A DNA stretch of 64,000 nt from Neelides folsomi (taxonomy: Eukaryota; Arthropoda; Collembola; Neelipleona; Neelidae): the NCBI GenBank assembly GCA_034687125.1, contig JAQGBZ010000226.1:1-64000 (forward strand), given 5' to 3'. Of this stretch, positions 1 through 10,435 are shown piece after piece. Numbering within the stretch: the stretch's first letter is position 1; every line of letters begins with the position of its first letter. The position numbers and the translations under genes were made by a program. The notes beneath the pieces are model-generated. The model did not search any database and was not told where the DNA came from. It worked only from the letters and a program-made list of their open reading frames with translations.

Positions 1-1625
1 CAATTAAAGTCATATTGTGAAATCAAAACAAATTCATATCACTTTATTTCAATCGCCAATTCTTCTTCAATAAAGTTTTTTTTAATTTCCATTCCCAAAT
101 TTTTCACAAGTGATGGAATGATATTTCCAGATAAATTAATTGAAATTATTGAAGAAAATAAAAATCGAATAAATTCAAAAAGAGAACTAAAATTTTTAAA
201 AACAATTTGGAAAATAAATAATTACAAGAATCTTTATGGATCAAAATTAGAAACGATGTTGGATTCTAATCATCTTATTTATAATGCAAATCTTTGTGGG
301 AATTATCAATTCACTTATCAGACTCCTTTTTCAGACCGAGTTTGCACTTTGCTTCTTCTCGCACCAACTTACAATGCCTCCTTAAATAGGCCAAGAATTA
401 AAAACTACATTGCATCTATTTACCAGGCGGATGTTTTTAAAGATGAGTCCAAGGATTTTTATTCAAATAGTTCAAACAAAATGGTTTATATTACAGTAGA
501 AGAAGAAATCATCGCTTTCTCATTTTTAGTTGTTTTGAAAACAAGTTTAGCAGGATATGATTCTTTGTTTATTTTCAGGCCTTTTGAAATCATCACATGG
601 AGCTATATTTTAATAATCCAAATTATAATTGCGATTTTATTTTATTTTTATTTTATGAATTCAAATATACCCGCGGCACGATTTTTGAAAAATAAAATTC
701 CCGCTTTGATTTATTCCACGCTAATCGAACAAAGTAAATCAGAAATATTGGAGAAAACTTTAAAGATGAAATCAATGGGAATTGTTTTAATTGTCGGAAC
801 TTGGCTTTTGCTCGCTTTAATTTTAACCAATGCACACAAATGCGTTTTATTCACTTTTTTAACAACCACATCCCCACCAAAAATTCCCCTAAATTTTGAA
901 CAAATTGTTAGCCCCGAATTCGATTATTTCACATTTACGTTTACACCTAATACAAACTTACAGGATTATTACTCTACAACCAACAATAGGATTTCTTTGT
1001 TTCAAACATTAATTGGCAATTTGAGAGAGCCAATTTCTAAATATATGTCAAAATTGAACCAAACGCTTCAATTATCAAGTAGCAAATATAATTACTATTC
1101 AATAATTATTTTTGAATACCGAAGAAAGGGAATGGTTCGATTCCAAAATGGATCGTTGATTGTAATTCCTTACAATTTTGTCGTATTGAACCTGAATATG
1201 GTCTCAATTCTTTAGAAGGCATTTTGTCATCCTTTAACGATCTTTATGTGAAGAAAATTAACAAAATTGATCCAAAATTCATTATACGCTTTCCATGGGT
1301 TGTGAAAAATTTCCTTGAAAATCTTTTGCAAAAATTTATTTTTTCCGTTGTCGAATGTGGAATTTACGGATATTGGACTAATATTTATAAAGAAGCCCAA
1401 AATAACATGGAGTTTGCATTTTACAAGGTGCTAATTGAAGATGAATTTGTTTCTCCTGATCAAATCCCTGATAAATTGAAATCTTTTGGTAGAGAAAAGG
1501 ATGGTTCGAGTTTCAGGGTTGACATTAAAGGATCGAAAGTGATTATGCTTTTACGCATATTTGGAATATTTGTCCTCAACTTTTTAATTTCAATTTTATT
1601 TTTCATTTGGGAATTTCGATCTTAG
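1..1625 (+). pseudogene. Divergent ionotropic receptor (IR/iGluR superfamily) gene, 5' truncated and frameshifted
   Basis: The frame is open from base 1, so the gene begins left of the window. Seen: a motif of the type PF-x-x-x-x-W before a hydrophobic helix (FRPFEIITWSYIL, about 574-655), matching the pre-M1/M1 entry of ionotropic glutamate receptor channels; a second helix with an Asn-Ala-His end (about 772-845, the M3 position); a hydrophilic stretch; and a C-terminal helix just before the stop at 1623-1625 (M4 position). The first frame stops at 1213-1215. The natural continuation lies in another frame (IEPEYGLNSLEGIL, about 1179-1223, then to 1625), so one indel near 1140-1175 breaks the gene. 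There is no intron signal there. In the family such proteins are chemosensory membrane channels; no ligand can be inferred. Either a young pseudogene or a single sequencing error. Confidence 0.7.
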
Positions 1626-1977
1626 ATTTAGAAAATATCTAAATAGAATAAATAAAATAAATAATTGTATTACCTTTTATTCATTTTCAAACATTTATAA
1701 CTATACTATACTACATATTCTATTATACTAAACACTAATATTATGCTCATAACTGTGTGAATTGATTCTTTACTTTTAACTCTTATATTTATTTTCGTTT
1801 CTGACATTATGTTTTATGATAATTAAACGTTTTTATAGTTTTGGTTTTCTACACTTTTGGGACATTATTTCATGCATTTAGGATGTTGCTGCTGGTTTAC
1901 ATAAAATGTATAAACAAAACACTTGCAACATTTAAAACATTCAAAAAACATTCATGTTAAAATAAAAGGATAAAATA
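1626..1977. other. AT-rich spacer without recognised features
   Basis: Spacer between the receptor-like gene and the GH17 remnant. I see only AT-rich sequence with AATAAA-type polyadenylation words just after the receptor stop and no gene. Confidence 0.5.
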
Positions 1978-2901
1978 ATGAAATTGATCTTTTCTCTATT
2001 TCTCTTTCAGATCTTTAGTGAGAAATGTGTGTTAGGGCAGGTGGGCAGTCACGACCTTTGTTCTTGGAAGCCATTGGGTTATCCTCCTGAATTCTATGAG
2101 TACTATAGGCATCCTCCCAATCTCGTGATCTATTGCGAATCGAACATTATTCGAAAGGTGCTGGACATTTGGGGAGGATCGGCTCTCCAAATGAAGAAAT
2201 TGAAAATGCTTACAAAGCAGCCACAGAAGCTAACAACAAATAGAAAGGAACTGTGTGGGGAATTGTTTTTACCAATGAATACATAAATAATACAAACACC
2301 GCCAATGAAGTTTTACTAATGATTCGACAAAATAAAAAAAAAGGTTTGAAAGTCGTAACGAGAATTGATGTTTGTGGAATAATCAACAAAGCGTCAAATC
2401 GTCAAAAAATTTTAGCTCGAATTTCCCAAGAGTCAGATTACATCATGTGCAATATGTATCCTGTGGAAGCACAATGTAGAGCTAATGTAAGTATTATATT
2501 TAAAAAAAAGTTATAAAAACTATTCAATATTTATAATTAATGGTAATTATTTATTAATTAATTTTAAGGATGAAGTAAAGAACTCTATCAAAGCAATTGG
2601 TGAATTTATGAGGGTTCGGACTAAATTTCGAAGTTACAATTCAAAACTGGATGTGATAATTGGAGAAACCGGATTGTCATCAGTGGAACCAACATTCAAT
2701 AAATGCATAAGCAATGTAAAGAATTTGAGGGCCTCTTGGCAAGAAATGGGAAATTGGGCCCAGCAAAATAAAGTTAGAGTTCACATGTTTGAGGGAATTG
2801 ATGAACCCTTGAAAGGACCCGAAGAAGGAGAAAAACACTTTGGTTGGTGGTACAAAGATGGAAATCAATCGCCCCCTAAACTTGTCGAGAAAAAAGCCTA
2901 A
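1978..2901 (+). pseudogene. Broken glycoside hydrolase family 17 (beta-1,3-glucanase-like) gene
   Basis: GH17 enzymes cleave beta-1,3-glucans and are typical of fungi and plants. The gene starts with a hydrophobic leader (MKLIFSLFLFQIF). IWGGSA near 2169-2186 then shifts from frame 1 to frame 0, continuing as PNEEIENAYKAATEANN. An in-frame TAG at 2241-2243 follows, then GIVFTNEYI, where Asn-Glu fits the acid/base catalytic pair. After KVVTRID comes an intron with GTAAGT donor at about 2488 and TTTTAAG acceptor at about 2569. The last exon holds GETGLSS (2659-2679), matching the nucleophile motif GETGWPS, and FEGIDEPLKGPEEGEKHFGW, matching the C-terminal FEAFDEPWK...EKHWG block. One frameshift plus one stop make an intact product unlikely. 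The N-terminal barrel strands are largely unrecognisable. The family call is firm; the foreign origin is inference. Confidence 0.75.
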
Positions 2902-3201
2902 AGAAATTAAAATTATAAATAATAGCATTATTTGTTTATAATAATTTAACGAATTACATATTTAATCAGAATTTGTGAAATATATTTTCAAGTAATTAAT
3001 TTGATTATTTACTTACATCTAATGTCGATTTCGTTGCTTTGATCCTCGGAGTTTAATTGCTCCAAATGAACGGGACCTATAATAACATTTGCAAAATTGG
3101 AAAAATATATTTAGAAGAATGACAAATTAAAACTGTTCAAAATTATAACCTAATCCTATTTATAAGATAATTATTAGTTAATTATAATTTAATATTGTAT
3201 A
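2902..3201. other. Spacer without recognised features
   Basis: AT-rich spacer after the GH17 remnant. No gene or repeat recognised. Confidence 0.5.
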
Positions 3202-3240
3202 AATTGTCTGTAAGGGCGAAAGCCGAATGGTCGGACAATT
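3202..3240 (+). repeat. 39-bp palindromic module, copy 1 (GGCGAAAGCC hairpin core)
   Basis: The ends AATTGTC and GACAATT are inverted, and the centre holds AAGGGCGAAAGCC, a GGC/GCC stem around a GAAA loop. A second copy in opposite orientation lies at 8962-8995. Confidence 0.6.
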
Positions 3241-3296
3241 GAATAAACCCAATTTCGTTCATTCATTCATTTACTTATTTTATGTAAATGCTGTCG

Positions 3297-3475
3297 TTCG
3301 GGCAACCTCTAGTTTTTTGGGGGGCAACCATTGCCCGTTGCTAAAATTCATTCGGGCAAGGTGTTTCGTTCGACGTTGCCCGTTTTGTGGAAACCACTAC
3401 CCGTTTTGTGGCGACCACTACCCGTTTACAGGCAATGGTTGCCCGCTTTAGGTCCATTATCTAGACCTTGACCCC
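3297..3475 (+). repeat. GGGCAACC/GTTGCCCG palindrome-rich repeat, possible partial transposon end
   Basis: Dense inverted and direct copies of the words GGGCAA, TTGCCCG and CTACCCG alternate with TTTTGTGG. The segment ends in CCATTATCTAGACCTTGACC, which differs at two bases from CCATTATCTATACCTCGACC, the terminus of the complete element at 11014-11975. I could not find a matching left terminus, so it is probably a truncated relative. Confidence 0.5.
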
Positions 3476-3615
3476 TATCTCACATACAAGTAAGCCGCCT
3501 AGCAGACTCCGGACCTACAATCTACCCGACCATTTAAACTACCAGATCTACAAGAGACCCGACCATTTCTTAAATAGTCATAAATCCACCTTTAACTGTA
3601 ATATAAGCCAGAACA
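3476..3615 (+). repeat. Dispersed repeat B, copy 1 (ACAAGAGACCCGAC units)
   Basis: Shares ACAAGTAAGCCGCCTAG, ACAAGAGACCCGACCA and ATAAATCCAC in order with the reverse complement of 10205-10405. The two copies are inverted with respect to each other about 6.9 kb apart. Confidence 0.65.
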
Positions 3616-3776
3616 CCATGGTGCACCCTGAAAAATCCCCCCTCACCATGGTGAGTTTAATGTTAATATTCTATTCCTAGTTTTTCAATTTCAGCTCTCA
3701 CCATGGTGAGCTTCACCATGATGCACCACTTTAATTTCATGGCGCACCAGCTCACTATGTGCCTAACCATGGGAAT
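3616..3776. repeat. Cluster of CACCATGGTG palindromes
   Basis: At least three near-perfect palindromes (ACCATGGTGCAC, CTCACCATGGTGAG twice) and several diverged versions (CACCATGATGCACC, AACCATGGGAATCACC) lie within 160 bp. Function unknown; probably part of a mobile element. Confidence 0.5.
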
Positions 3777-4427
3777 CACCACTTTCTCTCAGTCAATAAA
3801 ATGTTATTTATTCCTAAGACATGTGTACTTCAATTCCCAATTTAATTAAATTTAATAGTTATCTAATAAAAGCTAAAAGACAAATCATTCTAAATACAAA
3901 TAATTACAAAATTTTTATTTGTATGGTTATTCTCTAGTACAGTGAAAGATTCAAAATGCGTTTAATACGAAAATTTATTTAAATATTGTATATGTTGATG
4001 CAATTCATTTATGCTTATAATTTAGGTAAAAAATAGGATTAAGTAGAGTATTTTATAAATAATTAAAAATTCCAGGAAATTTATTAAGTGTTAATCCTTC
4101 GGAAAAATGCTATGTAATAGAGGAGTTATGTTGATTTATACTTGTCATAAAGTGTCACAAGTAAATATTATGTATAGATTAGTAAAATACGCTAATTTAG
4201 AATAATTACCATTTATGGATTCGTTGCTCTTATGCTTTAGATTTAATATAAAAACATTCAAGTTGTGTAGGTAAGGACAATTTCTCTTTTGTCCTTCCTT
4301 TGGAAGAAAAGCTCTGTCCTAATAAAACCCAAGATTGTCTTTATTAAACTCAAGTCGCTCATTTACTAATCAGTCCATTTCACACACTTTGAAATTCTGC
4401 TCCCCAGTTCCAAGATATAACTTTGAA
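3777..4427. other. AT-rich spacer without recognised features
   Basis: No coding frame or repeat recognised between the palindrome cluster and the repeat-A arm. Confidence 0.4.
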
Positions 4428-4690
4428 GCGGCAATTACAAAGGACCTATTAATTACATCCGACATACAAAAGACCCGAAAATCCGATGGAAAAAAGGGGG
4501 ATATCCGACTACAAAAGACCCGATGATATTTCCACCCGATAACAAAACACCCGAAAATCTGATTTCTGACAACAAAACACCCGAAAATCTGATTTCTGAC
4601 TACAAAACACCCGAAATTATATCCAATATACAAAAGACCCGAAAACACGAAATTTCTTATAAATTAATGAGATAAACACAATATTAATAT
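4428..4690 (+). repeat. Repeat A, left arm (six ACAAAA(G/C)ACCCGA units)
   Basis: Begins with GGCAATTACAAAGGA, then six spaced units of ACAAAAGACCCGA or ACAAAACACCCGA, mostly followed by AAATCTGAT-like spacers, and ends with TGAGATAAACACAATATT. The same ends appear inverted at 5919-6123, on the other side of the mariner remnant. A third copy lies at 9695-10005. Confidence 0.7.
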
Positions 4691-4801
4691 ATTTATCAAG
4701 ATAAATTTTTCTATTAACTTTTAACATTTATATATTTTACAAATTGTATAATGTACCAAAATGATTTATAGGTAATGAAATTAAATCAAAAATAACATAA
4801 T

Positions 4802-5700
4802 TTGAAAATTCTGAAAAGCCTCCATTATTGTCTTGCTATGGTTGCTTTGACTCTCAATATTGGAACATCTTCGGCATGGCGAATTCTTCACAATGAGCTC
4901 CATTTCAGAAAAGTGTGTGCCAGAATTGTCACAAAGAAGCTGATCGATGAAATGAAGGCCTGCCGTGTTGCTGTTTGCCAACAAATGTTGGATGTTCATT
5001 GAGAAGAAGGTAACAATTTTTTTAAATCAAATTGTGAATGGTGATGAATCATGAATTCATCAATTGACACCTGAATCAAACAAGGCGTCCATGGAATGGC
5101 GCCATAAGGAATCGCCTCGTCCTCACAAGTTTAAAGTGTGAAATATTTTTATATACTTTTTAATTTAACTAACTAATTAACCTATGATCATTGCTTATGA
5201 AAGCTAATTCCAGGTAACGGAATCGGTGAGAAAGATTATGTTGACCGTCTTCTGGGACATCAAAGGTGTCATAATAACAAATTACTCTCCACAAGGTCAA
5301 ACAATAAACTCCGCTTCTTATTGCAATCTTCTTAAAAACGAACGGCAATATTGCGAAAAAGAAGAGGAATGTTGAGAAGAGGCATTTTACTCCAGCATGA
5401 TAAGGCTCCTCCGCACACATCACTTGAGACACGGACTCAAATTGACAAATTGAAATTTGTCGTTTTGGACCATCCCCCTTATAGTTTTGACTTGGCACCT
5501 TCGGATTTTCATCTCTTTATCCCCTCAAGAAGAAATTGGAAGGACGAAGATTTCCAACAAATAAGGAACTCCACTGCTTAAGTGGAACAATGGTTTCGGG
5601 AACAAGAACAAGGTTTCTTTGAAAGAGAAATACGGGTTTTAGTCACTCGGTGGAGAAAATGTGTTGAAAGAGGAAGAGATTATGTTGAACTTTAATAAAA
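4802..5700 (+). pseudogene. Mariner-family (Tc1/mariner) transposase remnant
   Basis: Conceptual translation across frames gives blocks typical of mariner transposases: SSAWRILHNEL and FRKVCARIV (4876-4932), a LLKNERQYCE region (5327-5358), HDKAPPHTS for the second catalytic Asp segment (5395-5421) and APSDFHLF for the third (5504-5527), then WFREQEQGFFEREI to a stop near 5695. The N-terminal DNA-binding third is missing. The segment from about 5140 to 5215 is not alignable and may be an insertion. There are frameshifts near 5355 and a stop at 5579. The enzyme would have cut and pasted its element at TA sites; this copy is dead. It sits between inverted repeat-A arms. Confidence 0.85.
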
Positions 5701-5918
5701 ACAATAAATAATTATGATTTGGTTTTTACTTTTACTGGGGAAAACGGAGAAAATTGGAGAAATGTGTGCACTTTTTTTGGTTTGAACTAGTATGATTAAA
5801 AAATTTGTTTAATTGATATTTTATAAATAATTATTACGAATACGAATAATATAATACAAGTAAAGTATATTATGCACACTTTACCTAGATCAATGCTTTA
5901 ACTTCACTAAATATATAA
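5701..5918. other. Mariner 3' flank
   Basis: AT-rich sequence between the mariner stop and the right repeat-A arm. No terminal inverted repeat was identified by eye. Confidence 0.4.
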
Positions 5919-6123
5919 ATATTGTGTTTATCTCATCAATTAGCGTGTTTCAGGTCTTTTGTAATTTGATATCATTATATCGGGCGTTTTGATCATCTGA
6001 TTTTCGGCTGTTTTGTATGCAAGATAGGGAAATACATTGTCGGGTCCCTATATCGGGTCTTTTTTCCATCGGAATTTCAGATTTTTTGTATGTCGGATGG
6101 CGGCTTCCTTGTAATTGCCGTTT
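5919..6123 (-). repeat. Repeat A, right arm (inverted)
   Basis: The reverse complement starts GGCAATTACAAGGA, carries ACATACAAAAAA, ACAAAACAGCCGAAAATC and ACAAAAGACCTGAAACACGC, and ends TTGATGAGATAAACACAATAT. It mirrors the arm at 4428-4690 and is more diverged. Confidence 0.65.
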
Positions 6124-6820
6124 CTCTATCTCCCCAATTACATCAATAACAATACTAAATCTACATACTAACATTAAGCCTTATTCATTTTCCATAAAAA
6201 ATTCCCTTAATAATCAGCGTAGTATTCACATTTTTCAACAAATTTCATCAAATTTTCATTGCCTATGTTTACAATACTTCACTATTTTAGGCTATAAATA
6301 TATATTATAAATAATTTAAAATTATCTTCATATATAAAATATTTATGATAAATAAACTATATTATATGACATACTACCTATAAATTAATGACAATAATTT
6401 TTTCTATCAATTATAAATGAAAAAGAACTTAAGATAAAGTACTTCAATTTTAAACATTTCTAAAAATTTCATTTGATATGAATTAATAATGACATTTAAA
6501 AATTTTATTATTTAAATAATATATTTCGTACCTTATAAATACATAAATTTCAAGCTCTCATCTTCAAATTAATAATCAAATATTAATAAAGACATTTCAA
6601 ATAATAATGATGTAATACTTGTAGGGTATTATTTTCATATATAATAATCATTATTACCTAAATTTCATCATTATAATGTGTAAATTTATTATATTTCATT
6701 AATAATTCTCTTAAATATTATTAAATTTATTATTGGTTATATATAAAACCCTGTCACAAAAATTTAATTCATTTATTCAATAAATAAAATAATCAAAATA
6801 TACTATAAGAAGCAGATATC
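6124..6820. other. Very AT-rich spacer
   Basis: Over 600 bp with almost no G/C-containing words. No gene, RNA or repeat recognised. Confidence 0.4.
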
Positions 6821-8879
6821 ATGAAAATGCTAATTTTTATAATGGGTGTGATTTTAGGTTTTGTTTTGTAGTTGTATCACTTTTAAATGGTTTAAATAGT
6901 TCGATACATTTGGACAAATTGTTACAAAAAAACAATTTTAACCATGTTTCCAAAAATTTCGAAATTTTCCGTACATGTCTTAACATTTTAGTTAGTCAAT
7001 GGAATAATAACGAAGAAGGTTCAACTCTTTCAAATTTGTATAGAATACATTTAAATGAATTTGGATCTCCATTTATTATTCAAACAATTAATAATAATTT
7101 ATTTTATAAAGAAGTTAACCATAAAAATTTGAGTTATAATTTGCCTTTATTGTTTGGCCCAAGTTCATTTTATCAATTAAAATTCACAAGCTCTCGAGCT
7201 ATATTTTTTATTTACCCATTTTCAAATGAAAGGAATGAAAAAACTCAATATTTATCTGATATGATGCTGTATGTTAGATTTTCACTTTTATATATTAATA
7301 TTAATCCTTCTATCACGATATTCAGTTTAAAAAAATTAAAGCGCGTCCCACAAGTATTTTTGAATCATAATTTTAATTTCCATATTCATTCAAATTCAAT
7401 TATTCTTATCTGTGAATCAAATGCACTTCCTTTTATTATAAATATTTTTTGCCCAACTTGTTTAGATAAAATTTCCCAATTTTATGTTGAATATCGTCAA
7501 ACCCTTTTACCTTTACCAAACGATTTGAATATTATAAAATTAAATTTATTTATTAGAAGTATAAATAAAGATTTTAAAGAAGCATTGATAGATGTAGGAA
7601 TCGTTTATAATAGTGGTTTTTTCTTAAAACCTTGTAATAAATTCATTGCAATATATTTCAAATGGTGTGGGACGATAGAAATATTTAAGAAATATAATTT
7701 GACTTTTTATTTCAATGATAATGAGAATAGTGATTATTTAGGAACATTATTACCCAATAGGGCTTATGTAACTGGAGATTTCGAACGGATTTATTCAATT
7801 GAAAGTTATGATAGATATTCTATTTGTCCGGCTGAAATAAGTACAGACATTTTAAATTTTATTACAATTTTAAACAAAAACTATTTAAAGTATAATTGGT
7901 TAACTCTAATTGAGCCATTTGATACAACAATGTGGATTTTAAATGTAATTTTTCCAATAAATATCTGCCTTGTTTTAGCAATAATCTATCTTAAATTATA
8001 CAAAATGAATTTTAAATCTGTTTTAATTGAAGTAGAAAATTTGTACGCGTTAATTATTTTATCATTTTTTGATCAGGGTAAAGATTTAACATTAACAATA
8101 ATTAAAGATAAAAGTTTTTCTTATTGTGTTGGTTTATGGCTAATATTTGTAATGATTCTTAGCAATTTATATAAAGAAGGTTTGTTTAAGAGTTTGTCCA
8201 CAGAAATTTCTCCAAATGTTCCAAATTCATGTGAACAAATTGTAGATTACAATTATTTAGTTTTGACCTTAGAAAGTTTTGAAAAAGGTTCTCAACTATC
8301 AAGTATGTTTAAAAATTTAATTGAAAATTTACCCTTTCATTCCACTGAAATTTTACATTTATACAATAAAACAGTTTATTTACAACCCAAAAATAACACA
8401 GGCTATCGGTATTTAAGTTATTTAGTGTTAGATTTTAGATTTAAACAAAACTTTTATAATGAAACAATTCCATCAAATTTTATTTACATTGGATTGGAAA
8501 TTTCAATTAATTTTATTGTAAATATTTTAAAAACATTTAATGATATTTTTGTAATTAAGAACAAAGCCATAGACATTAAATTTATTTTAAAACATCTTTA
8601 ATTTAATAGAAACTTTATATCCGATATTTTTCCAAGAAATATTTATTTCATGAAGGAATTCGGAATTTTTAATTTTTGGGAAAACAATTATTTGGAGAGA
8701 GCAAAAAGGATTATTTAAAAGATTATATAATTAAAAGAAATTTAATTTCATACACGTCCCCTAATATTACAAGATTAAATATAAATAGTTTTCCTCTTCA
8801 ACCGTTATATACAACTTTTATATTTTATTTCATTTCATTATTTATAGCATCCCTTATTATTATAATTGAAATAATTTAA
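6821..8879 (+). pseudogene. Divergent ionotropic receptor pseudogene, full length but frameshifted
   Basis: The ATG at 6821 opens a signal-peptide-like stretch (MKMLIFIMGVILGFVL) that hits TAG at 6869-6871. The body continues in the next frame, open from at least 6871 to 8601. It holds an N-terminal extracellular region, PFDTTMW entering helix M1 (about 7918-7995), a pore-like LYALIILSFF (8041-8073), M3 (GLWLIFVMILSN, 8131-8166) with the following STEIS, and an S2 half rich in Asn/Phe. After TAA at 8599-8601 the frame shifts to 8602-8718 (FMKEFGIFNFW), then again to a frame ending in a C-terminal helix (FIFYFISLFIASLIIIIEII) with stop at 8877-8879. At least three indels make this a pseudogene. 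It has the same orientation as, and is related to, the receptor gene at 1-1625. Confidence 0.75.
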
Positions 8880-8961
8880 TGCTAACTTTTCAACAAATTT
8901 TATAAAATTTCCACATTAATTGAATTCATTGTGAATAAATGAACGGAAGTGTATTTATTCA

Positions 8962-8995
8962 AATGTCTGACGATTGGCTTTCGCCCTTAGACATT
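8962..8995 (-). repeat. Palindromic module, copy 2 (inverted)
   Basis: The ends AATGTCT and AGACATT are inverted. The centre, read on the minus strand, is AAGGGCGAAAGCCAAT, the same core as at 3202-3240 but in opposite orientation. Confidence 0.6.
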
Positions 8996-9694
8996 ATATT
9001 CTTAGTTATTTTGCTATTTATAATTACAAACAATAAGCTTAAGACTAAAAACTTTGAATTGTTATTCTACTAGATAATCTTTTTTTTTAAAAATGTTGCT
9101 TACAAATTAGAATATTTTTTTAGCATTTTCTAAATTAAGATTGTTAAACATTTTTAGGTAGTTGGAGTTGTTGTAATTAAGATCAAGACTTGTATTTTTT
9201 CATGCACACGAATAATAAGGATATGTAAAGATCAAATGGTATATATCATCTTTTTCATTTAGATTAGGTACATAAAGAGTAAATTTCCAAATTAATTGAA
9301 TTCATTGTATTAAATGTGTATGTTTAAACACTCAAGCCCATTATTCAAATTGAAAGATTTTGTGATTTAAGAAATCTTATATTTATTTAGGTACAGCTGT
9401 AGTTATATCAACCTCGATAGAATATAGAAAATCTGTGTTTAATATCTGTATTTTTCAATATTTAAAACTATTCAAATGGAACAATAAACAACATTTTAAA
9501 TGATATGATCATATAATATATTTGTTAAAAATAACATTGTTAAATCTTAAAATAAATTATGATTATGATACAACTATACGTAAAATAGTTTAATAAAAAG
9601 TCTGAAAGTGAAAATGGAAACAACAAAGGTAAAGATACTAAAAAGTTATGTTTTTTCTCCATTTCAATATGTAATTCTCCTGAAGTTTCTCCAG
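8996..9694. other. AT-rich spacer
   Basis: No gene recognised. Only short ORFs and A/T runs. Confidence 0.4.
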
Positions 9695-10005
9695 CCAATT
9701 ACAAAGGACCCGCCATCCGACATACAAAAGACCCGAAAATCCGATGAAAAAAAGACTCGATATAGGAACCCGACAATGTATTTCCCTATCTTGCGTACAA
9801 AACAGCCGAAAATCAGATGAACAAAACACCCGATAGAGGGATATCCGACTACAAAAGACCCGATGATATTTCCACCCGAAAATCTGATTTCTGATTACAA
9901 AACACCCGAAAATATCATATCCGATATACAAAAGACCCGAAAACCCGAAATTTCTTATAAACACGCTATTTGATGAGATAATGTGTTTATCTCATCAATT
10001 AGCCC
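9695..10005 (+). repeat. Repeat A, third copy, a possible internally deleted element
   Basis: Six units related to ACAAAAGACCCGA run in the same order as in 4428-4690, then TTGATGAGATAA meets TTATCTCATCAATTAGC head to head. This looks like the left arm joined to the inner end of a right arm after loss of the mariner core, leaving a MITE-like derivative. Confidence 0.6.
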
Positions 10006-10204
10006 TTTGAAGCTCTGTCCCAGCCCCAACTTGAGGTTTTAACTCCCAATTCCACATTCACATTCCCTTCGAATTCACGCTGTGTCAACCGACGACCCTT
10101 CGTGTCAACCATCGTCGTTACATTGTCAACTCGCCGGGCTCATCATTTGGTTCATCATCCGGACCATAAACCAAACTCATTTTTCAATATAAAAAGAGCA
10201 GTTA

Positions 10205-10405
10205 AAATCAACTATATTAGCTTATATTAACGTTAAAAGTGGATTTATGGCTATTTAAAAAATGGTCGGGTCTCCTGTAGGTCGGGTAGTTTAAATCGTC
10301 GGGTAGTCGGGTCTCTTGTTGATCGGGTAGTGTAATGGTATGCTAGCTTGTAGGTCGGGAGTCTTCTAGGCGGCTTACTTGTAGGTCGAGTGTGTCAATG
10401 TATTT
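10205..10405 (-). repeat. Dispersed repeat B, copy 2 (inverted)
   Basis: On the minus strand it carries ACAAGTAAGCCGCCTAG, ACAAGAGACCCGACTACC, ACAGGAGACCCGACCATT and ATAAATCCACTTTTAAC, collinear with 3476-3615. It is longer than copy 1 because it has extra CTACCCGAC units. Confidence 0.65.
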
Positions 10406-10435
10406 ACCCGTTTTCAGATTATGGAGGTTTAATAA

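Noticed and set aside
1134..1144. GGTTCGATTCC resembling a tRNA T-loop
   Set aside because: No acceptor stem or anticodon arm around it; it lies inside the receptor-like coding sequence.
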